From NCBI RefSeq assembly GCF_016107525.1, contig NZ_JABASR010000005.1, positions 124,001 to 188,000 of the forward strand: a DNA stretch of 64,000 bases. Direction: 5' to 3'. The notes under the pieces were generated by a model. That model had not been told where the DNA came from, ran no database searches, and saw only the letters and a program-made list of their open reading frames with translations. The stretch is from Psychrobacter aquimaris (GTDB lineage: Bacteria > Pseudomonadota > Gammaproteobacteria > Pseudomonadales > Moraxellaceae). Position numbers and translations under genes: made by a program. How positions within the stretch are numbered: position 1 is the stretch's first letter; every line of letters begins with the position of its first letter. Shown in pieces: positions 8,688 to 18,047 of the stretch.

Positions 8688-10373
8688 ATGAACACCACGA
8701 TGAACACCACAAATGTCTTCAAAGCTAAAGCCTCTGCCTCTTTTTACACATCTTTTGTCATCAAAACTACACTATTAAAGCCAGCGTTTGGTATTCTATG
8801 CGTGCTATCCCTTAGTGCCTGTCAGCCGATGGACAGTGTTTCTGATGACGTTTCTGAAAATGAAAAATCTGCCATAAATAATGCTGACAACCAAACGCTA
8901 ACATCTGAACGCCTCCAAACCATCGAAACGCTCGCTGGTGTACCAATGCAGCAATTGGCAAGCTTTGATCCGCAAGAGGTCAAGCAAGGTGGTGATACTG
9001 GTATTAGTATTAGTATTAGCAGCGCTGAGAGTTACTCTAAACCTTCATCAAACTTGACCGCGTCACGGAAAGGGCATTTCTTTATTGGTAATGCGTTCTT
9101 TCGGCAGCCGTGGGTGATTGCCCCTGCCAGCACCGACAGCCGCGATGGTTTGGGCGCATTGTTCAATGTTGCTGCCTGCCAGTCGTGCCATGTCAAGGAC
9201 GGTCGCGGTCATGCGCCGATGACCAGTGATGACGATGCCGATAGCTTGCTTATTCGCCTTGCAATGCCAGCGACTACTGATGAGCAGCGTCAGCAATTGC
9301 AAAACTCACTTATCGAAAAAGTCGTTCATCCTATGTATGGCGGTCAGCTACAAGATCGAGGTATTCAAGGTGTGCCTGCTGAAGCCCGAATCGCGGTGCA
9401 GTGGACAGACAAGCCTGTTACTTTTGCAGATGGTCACATCGAAACATTACGTGCGCCCACCTTTAATTTAACCAAACCAGGTTATGGGGCATTTGATGAT
9501 GATTTGATGGTGTCGCCGCGAGTGGCTTTACCGATGATTGGGCTTGGATTACTCGAGCAAATACCTGATGAAGCGATTAAAAAACAAGCAGTTGATAATA
9601 AAAATAGTACGAATGGCGATATCAGTGGTAAGTTCAACTGGGTGATGGATCCACAGACTGGCAAGCATGCCCTTGGACGCTTTGGCTGGAAAGCAGGGCA
9701 AACCAAGCTTATCACCCAAAACCAAAGTGCTTTTAATGAAGACATGGGCTTGACCTCAAATATACGTCCTCATGAATCCTGTATGCCGACACAGACTGCT
9801 TGTATGAATGCGACGACTGGTGCTGATGAACAAGGCAATGGTAAGCCGCCCGTCGAAGTCAATGATGAAGTAGCGAAGTTTGTGGAGTTTTATACGCGAA
9901 ATTTAGCCGTACCACATCGCCGCGATGCTGACGATAAGCTAGTGCTAGCGGGCAAAAAACGCTTTTATGATATGGGTTGCCAAAGTTGCCATACACCAAG
10001 ATATCAGTTGCCAAAAACCGACGATGACCATCTTGAGCAGCATGGACAAGTGATTTATCCTTATACGGATTTACTGTTACATGACATGGGTGATGATCTT
10101 GCCGACCGCACGATTGCTGGAAAATTACCCGCAAAAGATATCCAAGTCGAGTTTTTAGCCAATTCTTATGAATGGCGTACGCCTGCTTTATGGGGTATTG
10201 GTCTGGCACAAACCGTCGATCCACAAGCAACGTTTTTGCATGATGGTCGCGCCCGTACGTTGATGGAAGCGGTGCTATGGCACGGCGGAGAAGCACAAAA
10301 GCAACAGCAAAAAGTACTCAAACTCGATAAACAAGGTCGTACTGAATTGAATGCGTTCTTACAGTCATTATAG
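8688..10373 (+). CDS. Di-haem oxidoreductase-family lipoprotein (DUF1111)
   Basis: This is a secreted c-type cytochrome, lipid-anchored through the lipobox SLSAC (Cys45). Two CxxCH haem-binding motifs are visible: CQSCH at residues 164-168 and CQSCH at 431-435. The C-terminal half also has the DUF1111 hallmark WRTPALWGIG followed by FLHDGRARTLMEAVLWHGGEA. The family is related in fold to di-haem peroxidases. A TAAGG lies eight bases before the ATG, and a second ATG four codons in could also serve. Position between two imelysins suggests a redox step in ferrous or ferric iron handling in the periplasm. That role is inference. Confidence 0.92.
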   Translation: MNTTMNTTNVFKAKASASFYTSFVIKTTLLKPAFGILCVLSLSACQPMDSVSDDVSENEKSAINNADNQTLTSERLQTIETLAGVPMQQLASFDPQEVKQGGDTGISISISSAESYSKPSSNLTASRKGHFFIGNAFFRQPWVIAPASTDSRDGLGALFNVAACQSCHVKDGRGHAPMTSDDDADSLLIRLAMPATTDEQRQQLQNSLIEKVVHPMYGGQLQDRGIQGVPAEARIAVQWTDKPVTFADGHIETLRAPTFNLTKPGYGAFDDDLMVSPRVALPMIGLGLLEQIPDEAIKKQAVDNKNSTNGDISGKFNWVMDPQTGKHALGRFGWKAGQTKLITQNQSAFNEDMGLTSNIRPHESCMPTQTACMNATTGADEQGNGKPPVEVNDEVAKFVEFYTRNLAVPHRRDADDKLVLAGKKRFYDMGCQSCHTPRYQLPKTDDDHLEQHGQVIYPYTDLLLHDMGDDLADRTIAGKLPAKDIQVEFLANSYEWRTPALWGIGLAQTVDPQATFLHDGRARTLMEAVLWHGGEAQKQQQKVLKLDKQGRTELNAFLQSL

Positions 10374-10490
10374 AGATAATGTCATTCAACTATTTTAAAT
10401 GACTGAATAATGGCTAAGAAAATAAGTGAGTGTTGATGAGGTTATCCGCCCAATCAAATACTAGAGTTCGTAAGGACTAGAATTTAAATA

Positions 10491-10510
10491 ATTATTGATA
10501 ATATCATTGA
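10491..10510. promoter_or_regulatory. Weak Fur-like site
   Basis: The sequence ATTATTGATAATATCATTGA contains one perfect GATAAT unit flanked by two poorer ones, immediately upstream of the second imelysin. It could be a second Fur site within the group, but the match is only about half of the consensus. Confidence 0.28.
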
Positions 10511-10517
10511 GAAATTT

Positions 10518-11669
10518 ATGAAAATAAATCATGCTTTAGCGATGGCCTTGTCGGCCTTAAGCGCAGGCTTACTTATCAGCTGCGTTAAACCTGCTGATGA
10601 CAATAAAGCATCAGAGGCAGACAGCCAAAAAGTTGTGCAAGACAAAGCAGCATCTACCAGCGCAGCAGAAGATAGTAGTGCGTCTGCGAATCCAGTGACG
10701 GCAGTGGAAATCAGTGCTGATACTGAAAAAACCTATTTGGCCCATGTGGCAAATGACATTGTCATTCCAGCTTATGCCGATGCCGCGAGACAGAGTGCTT
10801 TACTGCATGATTTGGCACAAAAGCATTGTCAGCAAGTACCAGTTAGCGGTGACGATCTGCAAGCACTGCGCGATCAATGGCTAGTGCTCGCACAAGCATG
10901 GGCAGGCGCTGAGATGATTAATTTCGGTCCAGCGACCGCCAGCATGAGTAATTTATATATCAATTACTATCCTGACGAGCGCGGTCTGGTACACAGTGGC
11001 GTTGCCGAGCTGATTGCTGCCAATCCTAAGCTCACCGCCGAGCAATTGGCTAACGAGAGCGCCATCGTGCAAGGGGTGCCCGGATTAGAAGAAGCGCTAT
11101 ATGCCAATGACAGTCTGGATGCTGGTCAATGTGCTTATGTGATTAGTGCAAGTAGTGCTTTGAGCACGCGCTTAAAAGATATTGAGAGAAACTGGCAGCA
11201 AAATGCCACTGGGCTATTAGCCATTGATAAAACGGCTGAAAGCGATCAAGGGTTGAATCAATGGTTTAATTCTTTACTCTCGTTGGTTGAGACTATGAAG
11301 TCTAATGCCATCGATCAACCGCTAGGATTAACAGGAAAGGCAAAAGGTCATTTGCCAGCCGCTACCGCAGAGCAAAGCCGTGCCATTATCAATGCTAAAT
11401 TGGCCACGTTGAATGAAGCACTGACTGATCCTGTTTTGACGGCTATTTTGGGCAGCAATAATGAAAATGAAGTAGCGGATAACTTATCGACCGCGCTTGC
11501 TGATGCCACGACATTATTAGCGCAAATGCCAGAAGACTTAGGGGCTGCTGATAAAGCCATTCAACAAGAGCTTTATGATCACCTCACGACTATCACACGT
11601 ATTATTAAGCGCCAATTGATTCCGACACTAGGTATCCGTGTAGGCTTTAACAGTACTGATGGCGATTAA
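10518..11669 (+). CDS. Second imelysin-family lipoprotein, variant motif
   Basis: This is a lipoprotein (LLISC, lipid Cys22) with a low-complexity linker to about residue 70 and an imelysin-like helical domain. At the place of GxHxxE it reads GVPGLEE (residues 186-192), so the His is replaced by Pro while the Glu is kept. This is a different subclass from the first imelysin in the same group. The length is 383. The next gene starts three bases after its stop, so the two are surely co-transcribed. A periplasmic metal-binding or scaffold role in iron uptake is inferred from family and context. Confidence 0.85.
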   Translation: MKINHALAMALSALSAGLLISCVKPADDNKASEADSQKVVQDKAASTSAAEDSSASANPVTAVEISADTEKTYLAHVANDIVIPAYADAARQSALLHDLAQKHCQQVPVSGDDLQALRDQWLVLAQAWAGAEMINFGPATASMSNLYINYYPDERGLVHSGVAELIAANPKLTAEQLANESAIVQGVPGLEEALYANDSLDAGQCAYVISASSALSTRLKDIERNWQQNATGLLAIDKTAESDQGLNQWFNSLLSLVETMKSNAIDQPLGLTGKAKGHLPAATAEQSRAIINAKLATLNEALTDPVLTAILGSNNENEVADNLSTALADATTLLAQMPEDLGAADKAIQQELYDHLTTITRIIKRQLIPTLGIRVGFNSTDGD

Positions 11670-11672
11670 AAA

Positions 11673-13211
11673 ATGCACTCTATCGATGCTAAGACAGCAA
11701 AAAAATCACAACAGCAGCTAGAAGATAAGCAGTCTAATAATGAGCTGCTAGCGACATCAGCATTGACGATGCTTTCTACTATAATGGGTACCGTAGCGCT
11801 TGTCAGTATTCATCATCGTTATCGCAAGCAGCGTCACCCTGATGCCAGCTTGCAAGATTATGTGGTAGGCATACGCTCGCAGTTGCAGTCGTTAACCTCC
11901 ACACCAAAACCCCAGCTAGCACGGTTTAGTCAAGCCTATCACCAAGCCGCTGCTGCATGGCAACAAGCTTATCATTTACCGATAGATGATCGGAAAAATA
12001 CCAATCATCATCGCGTCGCTGACTTTAGTGCGCTACATACCACCACCTTATTGACGCGACCCATTTGTTGGGTTAGCGGCGTGGCGTCTATGCCAAAAAA
12101 TAGCGCATTAGCAAATGATGATAGGCGTGCTGACAATGATTTTGGTGTGGTCGGTATCGACGCTGATAGACAAATCGTTTGGCAAACTACCATGCCTGAA
12201 CGTGTTCACGATATTGTCGTTCAGCCCGTCGCTGATATTAAAAATGCGTTTATCGATATTAGAAATAGAGACGTCGTGGTGATGGGTCGCCGTCCGAGCG
12301 AAAAGTTTTGGGTATTAGACACGACAACTGGACAAGTAAAGTTTGCTATTAAAGCATCTACTTATCGTCATTTTTATGGGCATGCTTGTTATAGTTTAGA
12401 TGGCAAGTTGCTGTATGTGACCGAGAATGACACCATAAGTTTGGATGGTAAAATCGGTATCTATGATGCTTATGATAATTATAAAAAAATAGCAGAGTAT
12501 GACTCGCATGGTATTGGACCGCATGAGCTGATTATGCATCCTGATGGTGAGACATTGGTGATCGCTAATGGCGGTATCAAAACCGAGCAAGCGTCGCGTG
12601 AAGAGCTAAATTTAGACAGCATGCGTCCATCATTGGTTTACCTCAACCGTCATAATGGTGCTTTACTTGAGCAGATTATGCCTGAGCACAATCAAATGAG
12701 CGTGCGACATTTAGCCATGCATGACGATGGAACGGTGATGATAGGCATTCAATTCCAAGGCGAAAAGCATATCAATGTGCCGTTAGTATTGATGCATAAA
12801 CGCGGTGATACTGATTTTAAAGCGCTCATTATGCCCAATAATCAATGGCAGCGTTTTCATCAATATATTGCCAGTGTGGCGGTCGATAGTGCGCGTAACC
12901 TACTATGTGTGACCACACCGATTGGCGGTTGTGCAGCGATTTATGATTTAAACACTCGCACCTTGATAAATGACGTTAGCCTGCCAGATTGTGCGGGGGC
13001 AGCAGTGTTGTGTCATCAGAGCGCTAATAAGACAGACAATCATGATGTGCAATCAGGTTTCATCGTTAGTGATGGGCAAGGTCAGTTAACCGCACTAGAT
13101 GTACATCGTTGGGCAACGGCAGAACTGGATGCTGTAGATAAAAGCGAGCGTATTGTTATAGACAGCAAGTTACATATGATGTCGTTTGATAATCATCTGC
13201 AAGCGCTGTGA
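11673..13211 (+). CDS. DUF1513 family protein
   Basis: The 512-residue protein carries a DUF1513 beta-propeller-like domain from about residue 125. It has blocks such as RNRDVVVMGRRPSEKFWVLD, FYGHACYSLDGKLLYVTEND and GIGPHELIMHPDGETLVIANGG. Homologues usually begin with a twin-arginine signal. Here the N-terminus has no RR motif but a hydrophobic segment (ALTMLSTIMGTVALVSI, residues 31-47) followed by basic residues, suggesting a membrane anchor. It is coupled to the second imelysin upstream (three-base gap) and to the metallopeptidase downstream (four-base overlap). It is found in imelysin iron loci; the molecular function is unknown. Confidence 0.85.
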   Translation: MHSIDAKTAKKSQQQLEDKQSNNELLATSALTMLSTIMGTVALVSIHHRYRKQRHPDASLQDYVVGIRSQLQSLTSTPKPQLARFSQAYHQAAAAWQQAYHLPIDDRKNTNHHRVADFSALHTTTLLTRPICWVSGVASMPKNSALANDDRRADNDFGVVGIDADRQIVWQTTMPERVHDIVVQPVADIKNAFIDIRNRDVVVMGRRPSEKFWVLDTTTGQVKFAIKASTYRHFYGHACYSLDGKLLYVTENDTISLDGKIGIYDAYDNYKKIAEYDSHGIGPHELIMHPDGETLVIANGGIKTEQASREELNLDSMRPSLVYLNRHNGALLEQIMPEHNQMSVRHLAMHDDGTVMIGIQFQGEKHINVPLVLMHKRGDTDFKALIMPNNQWQRFHQYIASVAVDSARNLLCVTTPIGGCAAIYDLNTRTLINDVSLPDCAGAAVLCHQSANKTDNHDVQSGFIVSDGQGQLTALDVHRWATAELDAVDKSERIVIDSKLHMMSFDNHLQAL

Positions 13212-13882
13212 GCATGAATGTGCCACCAGCATATCAGTCTCCCTTATTAGAAAAGTCGATACAGCGTTTGGCGCAAGCAGATATTGAGCTATACATCACC
13301 AAAAAGCGGGTTAAAAATATCAACTTTCGCTTAAAGCCACATCAATTACTGGTATCTGTACCATTGTTTATTAGCTCCGCACAAGCCGTACAGGCAGTGG
13401 TGAAACGGGTGCCATGGGCGATAGCAAACCACCCGCAAGTATTAGAGCAATATAAGCGGCAACGAATCCCTTTAGCGCAAGCTTCAACTGCTGACTGTAC
13501 TCTGCTGTTGTGGGGTGTAGAGCAACCGTTCACCTTAAACAATGATGAAAAAATTGTCTATTATCGGCAACACCTCTCCGAAGCAATGCCTGCATTATTT
13601 GATAAATGGCAACCGATTGTCGGCGCTTATGCTAACCAGGTACGCCTAAAAAAGATGCATACGCGCTGGGGCAGTTGTAATACGCGCGCACGGCGGATTT
13701 GGCTATCCGTTTATCTGCCTGCTTATCCTATTGCGTGCACCGAATATGTGATTGTCCATGAGCTGTGTCATTTACACCATGCTAATCATAGCCGTGCCTT
13801 TTGGCAAACGGTGGCGACTGCGATGCCCGATTATCAGCATTGGCACGATATGCTGGCAGGTAAAGGTGGTCAGCTCGATTAG
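13208..13882 (+). CDS. YgjP-type zinc metallopeptidase-like protein (DUF45)
   Basis: The 224-residue protein has the two DUF45/WLM-like signatures: HTRWGSCNTRARRIWL and the zinc site VHELCHLHHANHS (HExxH plus a downstream His). No signal peptide is seen, so it is probably cytoplasmic. The start is GTG overlapping the upstream stop by four bases (GTGA); an ATG two codons later is an alternative. It is the last gene of the iron-linked group, although functional linkage to iron is not obvious from the family. Confidence 0.9.
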   Translation: MSMNVPPAYQSPLLEKSIQRLAQADIELYITKKRVKNINFRLKPHQLLVSVPLFISSAQAVQAVVKRVPWAIANHPQVLEQYKRQRIPLAQASTADCTLLLWGVEQPFTLNNDEKIVYYRQHLSEAMPALFDKWQPIVGAYANQVRLKKMHTRWGSCNTRARRIWLSVYLPAYPIACTEYVIVHELCHLHHANHSRAFWQTVATAMPDYQHWHDMLAGKGGQLD

Positions 13883-13997
13883 AAATAATACTTAGGTGGT
13901 TTCAGTAATGTCGATAAGACTGATATGATTAATCATAACGATACCAATTATGTCGTTTAAATAATATTCTTATTTATCATACATACAGGGATGTCAT

Positions 13998-14603
13998 ATG
14001 GAAAACGTCAATCAAGCGCAGTTTTGGCAGCAGCGTTATGAGCAAGACAGTATCGGTTGGGACATGGGGCAGGTGTCACCACCGCTCAAAGCCTATATTG
14101 ATCAACTGCCAGAGTCTGCCAAAGAGCAAGCGATTCTGGTGCCAGGTGCGGGTAATGCTTACGAGGTGGGTTATCTACATGAGCAAGGGTTTACCAATGT
14201 GACTTTGGTTGATTTTGCCCCTGCGCCGATTGCAGCGTTTGCTGAGCGTTATCCTGACTTTCCAGCTAAGCATTTGATCTGTGCCGACTTTTTTGAGTTA
14301 TCGCCTGAGCAATATCAGTTTGATTGGGTGCTTGAGCAGACGTTTTTTTGTGCGATAAATCCATCACGCCGTGACGAGTATGTGCAGCAGATGGCAGCAT
14401 TACTGAAACCGAATGGTAAGCTGATTGGGTTGCTATTTGATAAAGACTTTGGACGAGAAGAGCCACCGTTTGGCGGCACAAAAGCTGAATATCAGCAACG
14501 TTTTGAGCAGTACTTTGATATTGAAATCATGGCGCCAAGCTATAATTCACATCCTGCAAGGCAGGGCAGTGAGCTGTTTATTAAGATGCGTGTAAAAGCG
14601 TAA
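13998..14603 (+). CDS. TPMT-family SAM-dependent methyltransferase
   Basis: The 201-residue cytoplasmic enzyme is of the thiopurine S-methyltransferase superfamily, which methylates thiols and halides or similar small nucleophiles with S-adenosylmethionine. Visible signatures are the N-terminal FWQQRYEQDSIGWDMGQ, the SAM-binding VPGAGNAYEVGYL, and EQTFFCAINPSRRDEY. The 3' end overlaps the 3' end of the convergent HD gene by 23 bases, so there is no room for a terminator between them. The substrate cannot be read from the sequence. Confidence 0.9.
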   Translation: MENVNQAQFWQQRYEQDSIGWDMGQVSPPLKAYIDQLPESAKEQAILVPGAGNAYEVGYLHEQGFTNVTLVDFAPAPIAAFAERYPDFPAKHLICADFFELSPEQYQFDWVLEQTFFCAINPSRRDEYVQQMAALLKPNGKLIGLLFDKDFGREEPPFGGTKAEYQQRFEQYFDIEIMAPSYNSHPARQGSELFIKMRVKA

Positions 14604-15273
14604 TTTCGTGCTCAATATTTTTTCGAGCCTGCTTTTCTAACCGTGCATAGTAATAACCTGTTAGATAAAGCGTTGGATGCGCCAGTAATTCTTTTAATAC
14701 TGCTATGCGTCCGACGCGATAATCGCCATCTGAGACATGTGCATACTCTTGGCGTACAGCGTGAGCATACTGTTCATACTCCGACCAAGATGCCCCTAAA
14801 ATACTTAAGTCCATATCTAGTAAATAAGCGGCATCGCAATATCTATCCTTCTCTTTAGCTTTGTCTGACCATTCATCATTCTCGTCAATTTGATGGCTAG
14901 CCGTCATCATAATCAGCGTGTAGATATGCTGGCATTGCTCCGCACTTAAATAACCAGTTAATGACTTTACTGCATATTCTGCGCTTTGTAGCTCATTGTC
15001 TGAGCGCGTCGGTTCATATATCACATCATGATAGAACAGTGCTAACGCAATGATATGCGGCTCATGCAAATTATGCTTAACCTGTTCGAACTGCCCAAAC
15101 AACTGCTGAATATGCTGCAAGCTATGATAAACACGCTGCGTTTCGTTATAACGCATGGCGATATCCTGCCAAAGTATTCTCACTTGCTCTAGCGTGATAT
15201 GGCTACTCATAGCGGATAAATGCCGCGTGAAAATCGTACCAAGCTCAGTATTTAGCTGCGACAAATCGTCCAT
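14581..15273 (-). CDS. Predicted HD-superfamily metal-dependent phosphohydrolase
   Basis: The 230-residue protein matches the bacterial HD family often mislabelled as an NMDA receptor subunit. Signatures are YHSLQHIQQLFGQF, the metal-binding ALALFYHDVIYEP and the later LLDMDLSILGASWSEYEQYA. It is probably a cytoplasmic phosphohydrolase of unknown substrate. An AAGG site lies before the ATG. It converges on the TPMT-like gene with a short overlap. Confidence 0.85.
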   Translation of the reverse strand: MDDLSQLNTELGTIFTRHLSAMSSHITLEQVRILWQDIAMRYNETQRVYHSLQHIQQLFGQFEQVKHNLHEPHIIALALFYHDVIYEPTRSDNELQSAEYAVKSLTGYLSAEQCQHIYTLIMMTASHQIDENDEWSDKAKEKDRYCDAAYLLDMDLSILGASWSEYEQYAHAVRQEYAHVSDGDYRVGRIAVLKELLAHPTLYLTGYYYARLEKQARKNIEHEITLLHAS

Positions 15274-15318
15274 TGTTAACCTTCATTTGATAACTGTTGG
15301 CAATTTATAACCAACTGA

Positions 15319-16227
15319 TTATTTTTTATTGGCAGCATCTTCAAAGGCTTGCTTGAATACTTTACCCAATAAATTAACATCATCGACACGGGCATAATTT
15401 AGACGGGTGACAAAGGCAATATGACGATGCGGGCCTTTTTCTGCCAGTGGCACAGCGACCGCATTTTGGTTCTGCAGATGCAGCTGGTCGAGCGCCATCT
15501 CTGGTACTAACGTCGTCCCCATATTGGCAAGTGCCATCTGAATAAGAGTATTTAGACTGGCGTCTGAAAAGCTTGATTTCATCTGTGCACGGTCAAAATG
15601 GCAGACAGACAGCGTCTGATCGGTCAAGCAATGTCCTTCGCCGAGCAACATAAGATTGGCAGTAGCCAGCTCATCAGCGTTGATGGTTTCAAGCGTGGCG
15701 TGTACGTCATCTTTTGGGAATACAGCAAAGAAATCCTCTGCCCAAAACTCAAAGCTGTGCAAGCCGTCTACCGCATAAGGCAGCGCAATAATAGCCGTAT
15801 CAATATGACCGTAGCGTACTTGCTCAAGTAAGCGCTCTGTTTGTTGCTCAACGATGGTCATACGAAACTCAGGATATTGAGCACGCAGCGCAGGCAATAC
15901 TTTTGGTAGCAGATAAGGGGCAATCGTTGGAATGATACCGACAGTCATCGGATACGCCAGCGGCGATTGATGGCTATGGGCGCGTGTGGTCAAATCATTG
16001 ACTTCAGAAAAAACCCGCTGCGCCCGCGTGAGAATGTCTTCACCAATAGGGGTAATCAATACTTGCTTATTGTTACGCTCAAAAATCTGCGTATCCAGTT
16101 GCTTTTCTAACTCGGCAATACCCAAGCTCAGTGCTGATTGCGAGATATTACAGTCTTCTGCTGCACGTTTGAAGTGACGGTGTTTGGCCACTGCTAAAGC
16201 AAACTCAAGTTGACGTAAAGTAATCAT
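15319..16227 (-). CDS. oxyR: Peroxide-sensing LysR-type regulator OxyR
   Basis: This activator responds to hydrogen peroxide through a disulfide. An N-terminal winged helix-turn-helix (HFKRAAEDCNISQSALSLGI) is followed by the LysR substrate domain. The redox pair lies in GEGHCLTDQTLSVC, Cys200 and Cys209, matching Cys199 and Cys208 of E. coli. The length of 302 is normal. It is divergent from ahpC across 315 bases, the usual arrangement of the regulator with its target. A GAGAGG site lies before the ATG. Confidence 0.95.
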   Translation of the reverse strand: MITLRQLEFALAVAKHRHFKRAAEDCNISQSALSLGIAELEKQLDTQIFERNNKQVLITPIGEDILTRAQRVFSEVNDLTTRAHSHQSPLAYPMTVGIIPTIAPYLLPKVLPALRAQYPEFRMTIVEQQTERLLEQVRYGHIDTAIIALPYAVDGLHSFEFWAEDFFAVFPKDDVHATLETINADELATANLMLLGEGHCLTDQTLSVCHFDRAQMKSSFSDASLNTLIQMALANMGTTLVPEMALDQLHLQNQNAVAVPLAEKGPHRHIAFVTRLNYARVDDVNLLGKVFKQAFEDAANKK

Positions 16228-16542
16228 AAAACCTCTCTATTAATGGGCTTTTAACGCGATATATTATGCTGATTTATTTGGTGTACCAGTTTGATAGCCA
16301 AACTCGATGTCATCTTAACGTAACCTAACGGTTGTATAGTGACTGACGTACAGTGCACTGATGATAAAAATTAGAGAGAATAGTTTAACAAGTTTAATAA
16401 AACAAAACATCACATTAAAAACTTTTAACTGGATTAACGATAGAATTCGCGTATAGTTTGTCAGGTAGCCCAAAGTATTAAAGGCTTGATAGAAACAATC
16501 ATACCAAAAATTTCAATCAACTTAACTATAAAGGAGCCAATC
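16228..16542. promoter_or_regulatory. oxyR-ahpC divergent promoter region
   Basis: Two ATAG quartets 13 bases apart (16440 and 16453) and a TATAGT -10-like box at 16452-16457 lie about 90 bases before the ahpC ATG. ATAG repeats are part of the OxyR consensus, but the spacing does not fit it well, so the site is only a candidate. The rest is AT-rich with no other gene. Confidence 0.35.
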
Positions 16543-17109
16543 ATGGCGTCTATTATCAATCAAGAAATCCCAGAATTTTCAGCTGATGCGTATGTAAATG
16601 GTGAATTCAAAACCATCACTTCAGAAGACGTAAAAGGCAATTGGGCAATCTTTTTATTCTACCCAGCTGATTTTACTTTTGTTTGCCCAACTGAGCTTGA
16701 AGATATGGCCGCTCATTACGACGAGCTTAAAGGTCTTGGTGTTGAAGTATACTCAGTATCGACTGATACTCATTTCACGCACAAAGCATGGCATGATTCT
16801 TCAGAAGCGATCGGCAAAGTACAGTATCCAATGATCGGCGATCCTACTGGTAAAATCACTCGTGGTTTCAACGTTATGATTGAAGAAGCTGGTTTAGCTG
16901 AGCGCGGTACATTCTTAGTAGATCCTGATGGCTTGATTCAAGTAGCTGAAATCCATGCTGGCGGTATCGGCCGTAGTGCAAAAGATATGCTACGTAAAGT
17001 GAAAGCAGCACAATATGTTCGTGAAAACGATGGCGAAGTTTGCCCTGCAGCTTGGGAAGCTGGTCAAGAAACGCTCAAACCAAGTCTTGATCTGGTTGGT
17101 AAAATCTAA
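16543..17109 (+). CDS. ahpC: Alkyl hydroperoxide reductase peroxiredoxin subunit AhpC
   Basis: This typical 2-Cys peroxiredoxin reduces hydrogen peroxide and organic peroxides. The peroxidatic Cys48 lies in FTFVCPTE and the resolving Cys167 in EVCPAAW. The length of 188 matches the family. I chose the ATG at 16543, with AAGGAG seven bases upstream; an in-frame ATG at 16486 has no ribosome site. The reductase partner ahpF is on the same strand but 938 bases away. A strong terminator follows ahpC, so they are probably separate transcripts. OxyR control is inferred from the divergent oxyR. Confidence 0.97.
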   Translation: MASIINQEIPEFSADAYVNGEFKTITSEDVKGNWAIFLFYPADFTFVCPTELEDMAAHYDELKGLGVEVYSVSTDTHFTHKAWHDSSEAIGKVQYPMIGDPTGKITRGFNVMIEEAGLAERGTFLVDPDGLIQVAEIHAGGIGRSAKDMLRKVKAAQYVRENDGEVCPAAWEAGQETLKPSLDLVGKI

Positions 17110-17192
17110 CTCCTGATTTCATGAATCAGTTTAACGATTTAGATGTTTGTAGTATTGCATATAATGCTATTAGTTAAATCAGTACTATAAAT

Positions 17193-17229
17193 GAAGCCCT
17201 CATCAGCCTAAGTTGATGGGGGCTTTTTT
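17193..17229 (+). terminator. Rho-independent terminator after ahpC
   Basis: The arms AAGCCCTCATCA and TGATGGGGGCTT close on an eight-base loop and are followed by a T-run. Confidence 0.88.
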
Positions 17230-17283
17230 ATGGTATGTATCAATGAAGAATTTTACTTCTGTCTTGTGATAATAAATGAAGCG

Positions 17284-17532
17284 CTAAGCATGAGATTGAA
17301 TTTTATTTTTGTCAATTATCTTATAGATCTCATCTTTTAAATGTAGTTTTCGTCGTTTCATTTGTTCAATTTCTTCATCGCGACTGGTGTGTGTTACCAA
17401 GTCTTTATCCAGTTGATTAATTTGCTGATCAAGCTGAGTATGCTCATCAAAAATGCTCGCGAAGTGGCTGTCTTTCAGCTTGAGCTCAGCAATAATATCT
17501 CTGTTGTCTTGCCATGTATCAGTCTTTCTCAT
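17284..17532 (-). CDS. YdcH/DUF465 family small protein
   Basis: The 82-residue helical protein has the DUF465 pattern: an N-terminal HFASIFDEHTQLDQQINQL helix, a Glu/Arg-rich turn, and RRKLHLKDEIYKII. It is probably a cytoplasmic two-helix coiled coil. The function of the family is not established. An AAGGA site precedes the ATG. It sits in the minus orientation between ahpC and ahpF, breaking what is usually a compact pair. Confidence 0.85.
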   Translation of the reverse strand: MRKTDTWQDNRDIIAELKLKDSHFASIFDEHTQLDQQINQLDKDLVTHTSRDEEIEQMKRRKLHLKDEIYKIIDKNKIQSHA

Positions 17533-18047
17533 GTTGTCATCCTTGTTATGAAGCGCAAGCTTACGATAAGCATCCGCGCATTGTCGTTAAAAGTGCTGTG
17601 ATGAATTGCTATGATTTTGAGACTTGATTTTTATTAAGCCAGAACGATATTTAACACAATATAGATAAGGCCTAATAGCAGCAGACAGCCCTTTTAATGA
17701 ACCTGTAAAAAAGCCAATCTGCAACTAGACAAATAGGAACTATTCCTATCAGCCTCACTTGATTGTAGCGGAAAAATAACCTCGTTACTATGATAATAAT
17801 CTGATAAGAACGAGCAGTTTAATTAGAATTTAATGGTAAATAACTAATATTGATTGGTTTTATAAAACATAGTATTTGAGTTTCTCAGCTTGCCCAAACT
17901 TCTAGAACCTATGATAATAGAGACATCAAAGGGCATAAAGTTAGGTCCTATAATATTTTAGATAAAATTATTAATACCAAATAATCCATATTTGAGCGTG
18001 CAACATGATAGTTGCCGTTACATATCCAGTAATGATGAGGAACAAAC
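17533..18047. other. Intergenic region before ahpF
   Basis: This 515-base AT-rich stretch has no coding frame of note. It holds a 17-base inverted repeat at 17733-17749 (ATAGGAA, CTA, TTCCTAT) and a GATAATAGAG...CCTATAATATT stretch at about 17910-17957, which would be a reasonable place for ahpF regulation. A good GATGAGGA ribosome site ends it. Confidence 0.35.

Noticed and set aside
16439..16468. Full OxyR operator
   Set aside because: ATAG quartets occur but their spacing does not fit the four-element consensus; kept only as part of a low-confidence promoter region.
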